DNA of 64,000 nucleotides from Candidatus Ecksteinia adelgidicola (GTDB lineage: Bacteria > Pseudomonadota > Gammaproteobacteria > Enterobacterales > Enterobacteriaceae), in contig CP045239.1 in assembly GCA_020541345.1 (NCBI GenBank), positions 186,001-250,000 of the forward strand. The letters are read 5' to 3'. The notes beneath the pieces are model-generated. The model did not search any database. It saw nothing but the letters and a program-made list of their open reading frames with translations, and had not been told where the DNA came from. Positions within the stretch are counted from its first letter, which is position 1; the number at the start of each line of letters is the position of its first letter. Both the position numbers and the translations under genes were made by a program. Below, piece after piece: positions 23,911 to 34,883 of this stretch.

Positions 23911-26075
23911 CTTTTGTATAAAAATATTAATAACGAGTGTTGAGAAAAATTAAAACAAAATTTAATATTAAAAGATTTAATATTGAAATATTAATGTTTT
24001 TTAATAAAATTATTAGATTATAATTTATTGTAGATATAAAATTTATTAAAAATATTTTTATTACATGTTAAATAAAATATTAAATTAATACTAGTTATAA
24101 GTAATTTTTAAAAAGATAAACGTTTTGATGAACTATATTAACAATCTTTAATTGTTTTTTTATTTTTTTTAGTTCTTTCAAAGATTATTTTAAAAAATAT
24201 TATATAAATAAAAAAATGATCAATATTTTTTTATTAAAAAAGTATATTATATAATAATATTTATTATAAAACAACATATTTTAAAATACGATCATTGTAA
24301 TATTATTATGTTAATAATTAACGTAATCATTTATAAATATAAAAATCATTTATTGTTAAAATAAATACAAAATAAAAACACAAAATGTTTCATTTAATAA
24401 AAAAACTTTTATTAAAAATAAATAATTAATAATTGATTAATGTTTTATGTGTATAAAAATGTTTTTATATATTAATATTATTATATATTTTATTTAAAAT
24501 AAAATAGAATTTTATTATTTTTTTTTGAAATGATTTATAAATTTTTTCGATAAAACTAAAAGTAAAATAATTATTTTTATTTATTATTTTATTATAAAAA
24601 AAACTAGACTAGTAATTTAAAATTATGAAATAATTTTTGTTTATTTACATCTCTCATTTAAAATAATATTATTTTAATAAAAAAGTTATTGTTAAATACA
24701 ATAAAATACATTAATATATTTTATTTTATTTAAAAATAAATAAATCATTAATAAAATATATTAAATTTAATAAATATTTTTTAATATTTAAACATTTATA
24801 TGTTTTCTTTTTGATTAAATATTTAAATATTTTAGTGTTTTTATTTTAAAGTAAGTTAAATATTTGATTATTTATTATTTTATTTTAAATATTAATAAAC
24901 AATTTTTTTATCTGCACTTAAATTTTATTTTTGTAAAAATATGTTTATATACTTTAAATTTAAAAAAGAATAATATAATATCTTTAAACATAGAATAAAT
25001 GTTATTCTTATAGAATATTAATTAATTATAAAAAATAAATATTATTGTATTTAAATAATTTTATTATTTTAATAATAAAAAAAATTTATTAATAAATTAA
25101 ATCATTTATTAAATATTAAAAATATAATAAAAATTATTAATAAATTTTAGATAATGATTTTATATTAAAAGTAATAATTTTTTAAAAAATGAATATATTT
25201 ATATTTTTTATAATTTTAAATTATATTTTTAAATAAAATTTAAATATTTTAAAAATATGAATTTAATTAAATAAAAAAATTATTTTATTTTAAATTTATA
25301 ATAAAAATTTTTTTATAATGTGAATTATTAATAAATATGTTACTGTTTACATATAAAAATAATAATTCATATAATAAAAATATATTAATATAATACTAAA
25401 ATATTTATTTATATTTTAAATAAATTTATATATTTATCTTAAAATATTAATTTTTTTATAAAACGAATTATTTAATATTAATACTGTTATTTCTAATTTG
25501 ATAATAAAATAAAAATACTGTTTTGTTTATAATTTTCATCTATAAAATAACATAAAATATTTAGTATATAATATTTGTTTACATGTTATATAAAAAAATA
25601 AAATAATTAATAAAACTATTAATATAGAATAATTATAAAATATATTATTATATTTCATGAAATTAATTTTAAAACTTAAAAATATTTATATTCAAATATT
25701 AATAATAAAATAATAAAATATATATACATATGTCATATGAATAAAAAATGTATATGTCATTATATATAAAAATTAATATTAATTAAATTAATATTAAATA
25801 TTGTATGTTAATATTATAAAATATTTATATCTCATTTTACATTTTTGACATTAAAAAATATCAAATTACTACTATGTATAGTAAAGAATATTTATTGAAT
25901 TTTATAAATAAAAATAAAGAATAATATAATATAAAACAAACTAATTTTATAATAAGTCAAACAATAATTTTAGTCAAATGTTTTTTATTTTATAATATAA
26001 ATATAACAAAATACTTATAATATATTTATATTAACAAAAATTATTTTTTGTATAATTGATTTAATATAGTATTTT
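23911..26075. other. A/T spacer between gnd and pgl
   Basis: About 2.2 kb of nearly pure A/T without a gene, convincing hairpin or repeat that I could identify on either strand. Confidence 0.5.
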
Positions 26076-26088
26076 ATGAGGATGATAC

Positions 26089-27099
26089 ATGAAACAAATT
26101 ATTTATGTTGCTAGTTTTAAAAGTCAGCAAATTCACGTATGGAACTTAGAAAAGTTTGGAACTCTTACATTATTGCAAATTATTAATACACCTGGTCAAG
26201 TTCAACCTATGATTATTCATCCAGAAAAAAAATTTTTATATATTGGAATACGTCCTAAATTTAGTATTGTTTGTTATTGTATTAATAATGATGGAACTTT
26301 AAAAAAATTTGGAATATCATTGTTACCAGCAAGTCCTACTTATATATCTATTGATATGTTAGGGCAATATCTATTCTCTGTTTCTTATCATGGGAACTGT
26401 TTAAGTATTAGTAAGATTTTTCGTAATGGTACAATTAGTAATCCTATTAAAATTATTAATAATCTAATTACACCACATTCTGTTAATATCAATGTAACTA
26501 ATCAGATGCTATTTATACCATGCCTTAAAAAGGATTCTATTTATTTATTTAATTTCAATAAAAATGGAACGTTAATACCGCATAAACAAAAAAAAATTGA
26601 TACTTCTATTGGCGCTGGTCCACGGCATATGGTTTTTCATTCTAATGGAAAATACGCTTACTGTATAAATGAATTAAATGGCACAGTAGATGTGTTAAAG
26701 TTTTTAGAAATAAAAAACAAATATATGATAATACAAACATGTAATATTATATCATCAAGATTTGTTGATACACATTGGGCATCAGATATTCATATAACAC
26801 ATAATAATAAATTTTTATATACAAGCGAACGTAACGCTAGCGTTTTAAGTATTTTTAGAATTTCTAAAGATGGTAGCACTTTATATTTAGTTGAGAATTA
26901 TCTCACTGAATTACAACCACGTGGATTTAATATTGATTTTAGTGACCAATTTATTATTTCTGCTGGTCAAAAATCAAATAATATTGGAATATATAAAATT
27001 AATCAAGATAGTGGTAAATTAAAAATTATAGCAACTTATTCAGTTGGAAAAGAACCAATTTGGGTAAGTGTATTATCACAACCATTAAGTAAAATATAA
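26089..27099 (+). CDS. pgl: 6-phosphogluconolactonase (YbhE/Pgl type)
   Basis: Hydrolyses 6-phosphogluconolactone to 6-phosphogluconate, the step before Gnd. The 336 residues (E. coli 331) form the seven-bladed beta-propeller type of lactonase. It opens MKQIIYVASFKSQQIHVWNL and carries GAGPRHMVFHSNGKYAYCINELNGTVDV (about 173-200, split by eye), QPRGFNIDFS and SVGKEPIWVSV, all conserved in the Enterobacterial protein. GAGG lies about 9 bases before ATG. In E. coli pgl lies a few genes from bioA, and the same order (pgl then bioA) is kept here with nfuA in between. Confidence 0.95.
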   Translation: MKQIIYVASFKSQQIHVWNLEKFGTLTLLQIINTPGQVQPMIIHPEKKFLYIGIRPKFSIVCYCINNDGTLKKFGISLLPASPTYISIDMLGQYLFSVSYHGNCLSISKIFRNGTISNPIKIINNLITPHSVNINVTNQMLFIPCLKKDSIYLFNFNKNGTLIPHKQKKIDTSIGAGPRHMVFHSNGKYAYCINELNGTVDVLKFLEIKNKYMIIQTCNIISSRFVDTHWASDIHITHNNKFLYTSERNASVLSIFRISKDGSTLYLVENYLTELQPRGFNIDFSDQFIISAGQKSNNIGIYKINQDSGKLKIIATYSVGKEPIWVSVLSQPLSKI

Positions 27100-27824
27100 T
27101 AATTTTTATCAACCCACGTAATAAAAAATTAATAAAAACTTTATATTAATCTTATTAATAAAATAGATTACAAGTAATTACTGTTTATAAAATAGTAAAT
27201 ATTATAATGTCATGCCATATAATTTTAATTTTTATGATAATTGAATTAAAATGATATACATTATAACTTCACCTAAAAATATAAATTTTATTACATTTTA
27301 TAAAGAAATTTTTTTTTCTTATTTTTTAGAACATATTTATATATAACTATTTGATATAATAATTTTGTATATTTAATTGTTTTATAATATCTATTATTTT
27401 TATAAATATAGAAAAATTTTTTAATAAAAAAATATGACGTTTAACATAAAAATATTTTATTTATTAAATAAGTTAATATATTAAAGTTATTAATTTTATT
27501 TAATAATATTATTAAATAAAATCTTTTATAATTTTTCTTGTTAAGAATTAAAACTGTTAATAAAAGATACGTTTTACTACTTTACTAAATAATAATACAA
27601 TAATTTATTATGTAATCATTAAAATTTTTAATTATTTATAAAATTTAAAAATGTTTATAAATTTTATTGATTTTCTAATTTTTATTTATTTTAATAAAAA
27701 TATTATTAATTTTTTTATTAAAAATGTAATAAAATATAATAGTACTTTAATATTTACTAATAGCGTAATACTAGCATTCAGATGTCATCATAAAAACGAC
27801 TTATTAATTTATATAGATACAAAA
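27100..27824. other. A/T spacer between pgl and nfuA (converging 3' ends)
   Basis: 725 bases. No terminator hairpin is obvious. A short plus-strand reading frame (27651-27836) is of random A/T composition and runs into nfuA, so I do not call it. Confidence 0.5.
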
Positions 27825-28400
27825 TTAATAATATGAATGTTGACCATGTTTATGCTCAGTAACATCACGTATACCTCTTAATTCAGGAAATTTTAATAGT
27901 AGTTTTTTTTCAACTCCTTCTTTTAATGTTACGTTAGCCATAGCACAACCATTACATCCACCATTGAATTGTAATATAGCAAAATTTTCTTTAGTAATTT
28001 CTATTAAAGAAATAGAACCACCATGATTTAATAATTGTGGATTAATTTCTAATTGTATTGCATATTGTACTCGTTCTATCAAAGGTGCATTATTATCTAT
28101 TGTATATATTTTAACATATGGAGCATTGAGAGTTAATTGTGTTTCAAGTTGATTCTGAATAAGATCTACTTCAGCATTTTTCAAAAAAGGTAAACTAATC
28201 TGATCAACAAATACACAAAATGATTTAAATTGAAATTTTACATCGTTTTTTTTTACTGTATTTGGCAAACAATAAGATATACCGCATTCTGCTGTTATTG
28301 TTCCAGGATTATTTACAAAAATACGAATTTGAGAACCTTTTTTTTGATTTGCCAATAATTTTAAAAAATGTTTTTGTGCATTACATGTAATATTTATCAT
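27825..28400 (-). CDS. nfuA: Fe-S biogenesis protein NfuA
   Basis: Fe-S cluster carrier that delivers [4Fe-4S] clusters to client enzymes, known to include lipoyl synthase and aconitase. The 191 residues equal the E. coli length. The N-terminal degenerate A-type domain (about 1-90, ECGISYC region) is followed by the Nfu domain with the cluster-binding CNGCAMAN motif (CxxC, about 149-156) and the conserved end RGIRDVTEHKHGQHSYY. A GAG ribosome-binding site precedes ATG 28400. It is divergent from bioA 1.1 kb away. Intact. Confidence 0.96.
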   Translation of the reverse strand: MINITCNAQKHFLKLLANQKKGSQIRIFVNNPGTITAECGISYCLPNTVKKNDVKFQFKSFCVFVDQISLPFLKNAEVDLIQNQLETQLTLNAPYVKIYTIDNNAPLIERVQYAIQLEINPQLLNHGGSISLIEITKENFAILQFNGGCNGCAMANVTLKEGVEKKLLLKFPELRGIRDVTEHKHGQHSYY

Positions 28401-29493
28401 TTTATACTCAATAAATAGCTTTTTATAAAAAATTTAATAACTATATCATACTATAATATATTGTATATTAAAATTATAATATTCTCAATAATAAAATATT
28501 TTAAAAATAATATAAATAATAACTATATATATTATGTTTTTATATATTTAAAAAAACAATTTGACATTAAAATTATAATATTTTTTTATAATAGACTATA
28601 ATAATATTTGACAAATATTTCTTATAAAAAATATTTAAAATAAAAATACTTAATATTTTATTACAGTCTGATATTTAAAAAAACAAATTATATAATTTTT
28701 AAAAAAATGATAATGTTTATCAAAATATTATTTATTTTATCATTATTACTTTTAAAAATTTTTTTAAAATATTTATTTATAATATTATTTAATATTTATG
28801 CTAATGTAAATATACTATAAATCTAGTAATTATAAAAAAATATATTTTATATTAACATAATATTTTTATATTTCTATAAAACTTAAAGATAAAATTGTTA
28901 ATATTATTTTATAGACTTTTATTATATTTTGATAAAATGATTTTTTATCATTATGATTTAAATTGTATTACTAAAATAGATAAGGCATAATATTATTATT
29001 TTATAATATTATCATTTAATAATATATTTTGTATAATTAATATAAAAATTAACATTATAATTAATAATGCAGTAAAATTATAATTTCATGCATATTTACT
29101 TTAATATATAGAATGTATATGTAAGTAATAAATTTTTTAAATTATGTTTATTTTAATAAAAATTAATAAAAAACATGATTTAAATCATTTTAAACCTATT
29201 ATAAATTTATAAAAAACTAGTTTTGTTAAACAAGATTTTACATTTTTTATTAAATAAAAAATGTAATGCTTATTAAAATGAATGATTTTTTATTTTTTTT
29301 GTGGCTTATAATGATTATATAAAAAATTCGTTCTTAATATCTATTTTTATTTATATTAACTAATCTTTTTTATAAAAGTTTAATACAAAACTAATAAATA
29401 TAATTAACAATAAATTAGTATTATGTTTTAAATTTAAAATATCATTCAGTCAGTTAATATATTGCAGATATAATATAAATTATTCTAATTAAA
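28401..29493. other. A/T spacer between nfuA and bioA (diverging 5' ends)
   Basis: 1.1 kb without a gene. I looked on the minus strand for gntX, the E. coli neighbour upstream of nfuA, and found no convincing trace of its phosphoribosyltransferase motif. It must hold the promoters of both flanking genes, but none can be singled out. Confidence 0.45.
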
Positions 29494-30780
29494 ATGGTTG
29501 AAATAATGTCTATTACTCGTTCTGATTTATTATTTGATCAACAGCATATATGGCATCCTTATGGCTCTATGATTAATCCATCTCCATGCTACCCTGTTGA
29601 GGCGGCTTCTGGTGTTAAATTATATCTTACAAACGGACAATCTTTAATAGATGGCATGTCTTCTTGGTGGGCGGTAATTCATGGTTATAATCATCCATAT
29701 TTAAATGCATCTATTACACAACAATTAAAAAAGATGTCACATGTAATGTTTGGTGGTATTACTCACTCTGCTGCTATTGCACTATGTCGTAAGTTAATTG
29801 AAGTAACTCCGGAAGCATTACAATGTGTATTTTTAGCAGATTCAGGCTCAGTTGCAATAGAAGTAGCATTAAAAATGGCTTTTCAATATTGGCAATCTAT
29901 TGGAAAAATAAAGAAAAAAATATTAACCTTAAGTTATGGTTATCATGGTGATACTTTTGGTGCAGTATCAGTGTGTGATCCCAATAATTCGATGCATCAC
30001 TTATATCAAAAATTTTTTATTTCACATTTATTTTCGCCTACTCCTCAATGTCGCTTTAATGAAGAATGGAATGAAAAAGATATAATACCGTTTTCTACTT
30101 TATTAGAAAAAAATGCTAATAATATAGCAGCAGTTTTACTAGAACCAATAGTACAAGGAGCTGGAGGTATGCGCATCTATCATCCTACTTATCTTAAACG
30201 TATACGCGAATTGTGTAATGTTTATGATATTTTGTTAATTGTTGATGAAATTGCTACTGGATTTGGCCGTACTGGTAAATATTTTGCTTATGAGCATGCT
30301 AAAATAGTACCAGACATTCTTTGTTTAGGAAAAGCATTAACTGGTGGTTATATGACATTATCCGCTACTTTAACACGTCGACATATTGCAGATACTATTA
30401 GTAATGGTGAAGCTAGTTGTTTTATGCATGGACCAACTTTTATGGGTAATCCATTAGCTTGCGCAGTTGCAGAAGCTAATTTATTCCTATTAGAACAAAA
30501 CAATTGGAAAACACAAGTAAAAGCTATTGAACTACATTTAAAACAACAATTATTACCTTTAATAAAACTTCCAAGTGTTGCAGATGTTCGTATTTTAGGA
30601 GCAATTGGAGTTATAGAAATGCATAATCTAGTAAATGTGGTACAATTACAGCGTAAGTTTATTAAATATGGAGTTTGGTTAAGACCATTTAGAAACCTTA
30701 TTTACTTAATGCCACCTTATATTATTGACTTAAAATCATTAAATAAATTAACTGAAGCAGTCATTAGTATACTTTCTTAA
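29494..30780 (+). CDS. bioA: adenosylmethionine-8-amino-7-oxononanoate aminotransferase
   Basis: PLP-dependent enzyme that converts KAPA to DAPA with S-adenosylmethionine as amino donor, the antepenultimate step of biotin synthesis. The 428 residues align with E. coli BioA (429): DGMSSWWAVIHGYNHP, the phosphate-binding DSGSVAIEVALKMA, VDEIATGFGRTGKYF, and LGKALTGGYMTLSA with the PLP lysine, followed by HGPTFMGNPLACA. A second ATG at 29506 (MSITRSDLLF) fits the E. coli start better and is the likely start; neither has a strong ribosome-binding site. Upstream on the same strand is pgl, downstream bioD. Confidence 0.97.
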   Translation: MVEIMSITRSDLLFDQQHIWHPYGSMINPSPCYPVEAASGVKLYLTNGQSLIDGMSSWWAVIHGYNHPYLNASITQQLKKMSHVMFGGITHSAAIALCRKLIEVTPEALQCVFLADSGSVAIEVALKMAFQYWQSIGKIKKKILTLSYGYHGDTFGAVSVCDPNNSMHHLYQKFFISHLFSPTPQCRFNEEWNEKDIIPFSTLLEKNANNIAAVLLEPIVQGAGGMRIYHPTYLKRIRELCNVYDILLIVDEIATGFGRTGKYFAYEHAKIVPDILCLGKALTGGYMTLSATLTRRHIADTISNGEASCFMHGPTFMGNPLACAVAEANLFLLEQNNWKTQVKAIELHLKQQLLPLIKLPSVADVRILGAIGVIEMHNLVNVVQLQRKFIKYGVWLRPFRNLIYLMPPYIIDLKSLNKLTEAVISILS

Positions 30781-32472
30781 TATTTATATGTGTTACTCAG
30801 TTAACATTAAAAATTATTAAAAAATTTATAATATCTTTATTATATAAATTATGTATTTGTTATAGTTTAAATAACTTATAGTAAACAATAAATAAACAAG
30901 TATTTTAAAATTTTTATATAAAATACTATTATTTAATGCAAGATAAATATACTAATATTTAATACTTTTTATAAAATTTTGTTCTATATAAAAAATAATT
31001 TTTATCTTTACATAAAAATTTTTAATTTAAAAAATGCTATTTTTATACTAATTTTATATAAAAGTATAATTACTTTAATGAAATAAAACTTAATAATATA
31101 TTTCTTAAATATTTAAAAATATTTTTTTCATAAAATTTTATTATATTAGATCATTATAAAATATATTTTTTATAGTTTAAGATAATGTTTGACTTCTTAA
31201 ATTATACCAATGTATATTTATAGGTATAATTAAAGTTAATTATAAAAAATTATTTAATATCGTTTAAGCATAAAAACATTATTTATTAAAAAATAAAGAA
31301 AATAATTTTTATTAAAAATAGTAACATGATACAAACATTATTTTTTACATTAATAATGAGTATAGTTTTAATTCATTAAAATCATTTATATAATATTCAT
31401 TATTAAAATTTTATGATTCTTAAAAAACATATTGTCGATATTATCTAAAAAATAAAATTTTATTTAATATTTAAATTTTTTTTTGAATTAAAATTAAGAT
31501 TTTAAACATGATTTTAACATAAATGTAAGTACTTTAAAGTTTTTATTAAAAACATTATATGATTATAATACAAAGTCATTGATTTTATTTATGTTATAAC
31601 TTATTTCTTTTATAAAATAAATATAAAATATTATACAAATAAACTTAAAATAAATATTTATCTTAAGTAAAATTTTATAAAATAATGTTATATATGTTAT
31701 ACTTTATAAAAAATTATAAATTTTAGTTCTTTAAAATGTTTTATTAATAGTAAAATATTGATATAGCTTAAAATATGCATTATTAAAATAGTTAATTTTA
31801 ATATTTATTATATTTTTATCAATATTTATAAAATATCAAAAATAATAATATTTACTATGTATTTAGTATGTTTTACTAAAAATACTTAATAAATAATATT
31901 CATTTTTTATAAAAAAAACATCTTTATTAAAGATAAAACATTATCTATGTTTATGTTGTTTTGTATTTATTAACTAATAAAATAAGAATAAATGTGTAAT
32001 ATTAAAATAAAATGAACAAATATTAATATATATTTTATTTTTTAAAATAAAATTAAAAATATTTTTATATATTATTAATATTAAAATAATAACTATATTT
32101 TAATCAAATTAAATATTTTAATAAGATTAAAATAATCTAGTTGTCATTTTATATTACAATACAATAAAAAAGAATGTAAAGTTATTTTATTTTATTTCAA
32201 TTATAATAAATAATTATTAATGTAATAATTTTATAACTATAAAAAAATTTTAATAAAAATATATTTAACAAATAAAATACAATTTTAATATTAGCTTCAA
32301 AGATCGATATAACTTTAATAATAAATATTTTAAATATTATTTATATTTTTTTATAAAAATATAAATATTAATTAATGTGATTCACAAAATAATTATTAAT
32401 TTTTGTTTTATTAAAATTAATGTTTATTTTAATTTTACATGTTTTAAAAAATATATTTTATTATCATAATCT
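30781..32472. other. A/T spacer between bioA and bioD
   Basis: 1.7 kb with no intact gene. bioB and bioF, which lie between bioA and bioD in E. coli, are not recognisable here. Weak traces that could be bioC are listed separately. Confidence 0.5.
31630..32383 (+). pseudogene. bioC: possible bioC remnant
   Basis: In E. coli bioC lies immediately upstream of bioD. Here codons at about 32305 read RYNFNNKYF against the BioC C-terminal RYPLTYHLF, and at about 31755 read IDIA against the SAM-binding start LDAGCG; the distance between them fits a full-length bioC. Other segments cannot be aligned with confidence. Two short matches in A/T DNA can be accidental, so this is tentative. Confidence 0.22.
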
Positions 32473-33162
32473 ATGGTGAAATGTATTGTGATTAAACGTT
32501 ATTTTGTTACTGGCACTGATACTAAAGTAGGAAAAACTATGATCAGTTGTACATTACTAAAAGCTGCAAATTGTGCTGGTTATTCTAGTGTTGGTTATAA
32601 ACCGGTAGCTTCTGGTGGAAAAATAACTACTCATGGTTTTTGTAATAGTGATGCATTAGCTCTTCAATCTTGTAGTAGTGTTTCAGTCAGTTATAATAAA
32701 ATTAATCCTTATTTATTTTCTGAAGAAACGTCACCACATATTATCAGTTTAATTGAAAACAAACCTATTCAATTAGAAAAAATATCTTTGGGTTTGCGCT
32801 ATCTTGAAAAATATTCTAATTGGTTAATCATTGAAGGTGCGGGTGGCTGGTTCACTCCTTTATCATTTAAATATACTTTTGCTGATTGGGTAAAAAAAGA
32901 AAGAATACCAGTAATTTTAGTAGTAAATGTTAAATTAGGTTGCATTAATCATGCATTACTTACTGTTCTTGCAATTAAACAAGCCAAACTATCATTAGTT
33001 GGTTGGATCGCGAATAATATTACTATTCCTAAAAAATATCATGTAGAATATTTAACAACATTATGCCATATGATTCCAGCATTATTATTAGGAGAAATTC
33101 CATATATTTCTAATATTAAATCTCAATCTTTAGAAAAATATTTAAATATAGATCAATTATAA
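32473..33162 (+). CDS. bioD: dethiobiotin synthetase BioD
   Basis: ATP-dependent ring closure of DAPA with CO2 to dethiobiotin, the step after BioA. The 229 residues (E. coli 225) carry the P-loop GTDTKVGKT (about 14-22), the YKPVASG segment, ETSPHIIS, the nucleotide-site EGAGGWFTPLS and VVNVKLGCINHALLT. The ATG at 32473 lacks a ribosome-binding site; an in-frame GTG at 32488, eight bases after GGTGA, gives an N-terminus (IKRYFVTGTD) that fits the E. coli start (MSKRYFVTGTD) and may be the real one. Intact. Confidence 0.95.
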   Translation: MVKCIVIKRYFVTGTDTKVGKTMISCTLLKAANCAGYSSVGYKPVASGGKITTHGFCNSDALALQSCSSVSVSYNKINPYLFSEETSPHIISLIENKPIQLEKISLGLRYLEKYSNWLIIEGAGGWFTPLSFKYTFADWVKKERIPVILVVNVKLGCINHALLTVLAIKQAKLSLVGWIANNITIPKKYHVEYLTTLCHMIPALLLGEIPYISNIKSQSLEKYLNIDQL

Positions 33163-33532
33163 ATCATTTTAATATTGAAACATTTATTAATATTATTATA
33201 AATAATTTAAAATATAAACATTTTATGAAATATTATTATTTTAATATAATTAGATATTATAATTCAATAATATTATTTTATAATATGCGTTCATTTAAAC
33301 ATTAAACATATTATTTATGAATAAATAATATATTTAAAATATAACTATCTTTATTATGTTTTAACATACAAGTAAAAATAATGTGATAAATTTTTCATTA
33401 TTAATTATGATGACGTTAATAAGTTTTTATGAAAATAATACTTTATAAAATTTAAAAAACATATAACATTTTATTGTTATTTTTTAGAAAGTACATTAAA
33501 ATTTAAGTAATCGTATGTTATTATAAATAATC
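33163..33532. other. A/T spacer between bioD and ruvX (converging 3' ends)
   Basis: 370 bases; no hairpin terminator or gene seen. Confidence 0.5.
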
Positions 33533-33958
33533 TTAGTCTTTAATACGGTTAAACCAACTCTTTAAGATAATTGCTGCAGAAATAGCATCTATTTTATTTT
33601 TTTTTAGTGCGCGATAACCGCCTTGATCAAATAAGTAAGCACGCGCTTCTATAGTAGTTAAACGTTCATCATGCAAAACAATTTCTATTCCAAAACGATC
33701 ATATAATTGATTTGAAAAATAATATACTTGCTTAGTTATTATTTGATCACTTCCATTCATGTTTAATGGTAAACCAACAACAATAATGTCTGGTTTCCAC
33801 TCTTTTAATAATTTTTCAATACTTTTCCAATTTGGAGTATTATGATAGTTTGTTTTAAAAGCTGTCAATGAATGAGCATTAGTTGTTAATTCTTGACCAA
33901 TTGCTACACCAATATTTTTTGTTCCGAAATCAAAAGCGATAACAGTACGTTTTTTAAT
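33533..33958 (-). CDS. ruvX: Holliday-junction-resolvase-like protein RuvX (YqgF), start uncertain
   Basis: RNase H-fold nuclease involved in pre-16S rRNA 5'-end processing. Codons up to 33958 are homologous: FDFGTKNIGVAIGQ with the catalytic aspartate, then VGLPLNMNGS, HDERLTTIEA and the C-terminal KNKIDAISAAIIL. No ATG, GTG or TTG in frame includes the catalytic FDFGTK; the first ordinary start (TTG 33868) would delete it. AGGA (33970-33967) lies 8 bases from an ATT codon at 33958, giving 141 residues (E. coli 138). The nearby ATG at 33963 is one base out of frame across an A6 run and only 3 bases from AGGA. Either an AUU start or slippage to A7 would restore the protein. Confidence 0.88.
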   Translation of the reverse strand: MKKRTVIAFDFGTKNIGVAIGQELTTNAHSLTAFKTNYHNTPNWKSIEKLLKEWKPDIIVVGLPLNMNGSDQIITKQVYYFSNQLYDRFGIEIVLHDERLTTIEARAYLFDQGGYRALKKNKIDAISAAIILKSWFNRIKD

Positions 33959-33970
33959 AACATGTATCCT

Positions 33971-34784
33971 ATTACAGTTAAAAAATTTATTTATGTTATA
34001 AATTTAGAATAAAACAGTATTTCTTTTCTTTTTTATTTTTATTAATTAATTTATATTATTTTTAATATGTGTTAAAAAATAAAAAATTTTTTATAAATAT
34101 TGTAAAATCTATTTTTTATTTAGTGTTATTATTTTATATAAATGATTGCTGATAATAATCAAAAAATAATTAATAATTTTAAATAGAAAATATTTAAGTT
34201 AATTAAAAAATATAAAAAATTTATTATTTACAAATTATTATATTAATTTTATGGAATAATTATTTTTAATAAATATATTAATATAATAAAGAAAAAACTA
34301 TTTTTTTAAAGCATTAAATTTTTATATACAATTTAGATAACATTATGCTTATTATAAATATTATGTTTAAATCGAATAAAATAATAATATGCTAAAAATC
34401 ATTATAATAATTTTAACATGAATGTAACAATAATTAATAAATATAATAATTATTAATGTTTTATATGTAACATTAGTTTAATAATATCTATAAAAATTTT
34501 TAATTATATAAATTTATTTTTATTATAACATTATCTAATATCTATTAATACTACTATGATAACGTTTTTTTAAAAAAAAAATTATAATAGTAATATATAA
34601 GTAAAACTTTTATATTTAAAATATAAAATTATTTTTACATCTTTAATATAAATTAATAAATAGTATTTATATTTTTTTAAGTTTTATGTATTTACTGTTT
34701 TATATAATAGAAATAGTCTAAATTAATATATTATCTTTAATATAAAAACTTAAAAATTTTTATTATAACGATATACATCGCATT
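33971..34784. other. A/T spacer between ruvX and bamC
   Basis: About 0.8 kb on the minus-strand side of ruvX. I looked for yqgE (upstream of ruvX in E. coli) and purC (downstream of bamC) and could not recognise either. Confidence 0.45.
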
Positions 34785-34812
34785 CATTAACTACTATAAA
34801 TAGTAGTTAATG
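34785..34812. repeat. perfect inverted repeat downstream of bamC
   Basis: CATTAACTACTA, loop TAAA, TAGTAGTTAATG: a perfect 12-bp stem, 72 bases past the bamC stop. There is no good T tract on the minus-strand side, so it may be a weak terminator or an mRNA 3'-end stabiliser for bamC. Confidence 0.6.
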
Positions 34813-34883
34813 ATCTTATTATGTTATACATTATATCTAAAAATATATTTTTAATAATTTTATTTATAAAATATTTTATATTT

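Noticed and set aside
27651-27836. 61-codon plus-strand reading frame
   Set aside because: Hydrophobic A/T-codon composition, no ribosome-binding site, no family resemblance, overlaps the end of nfuA.
28420-28620. Possible gntX remnant upstream of nfuA
   Set aside because: The phosphoribosyltransferase motif IVDDVVTTGST could not be found in any frame at the expected place.
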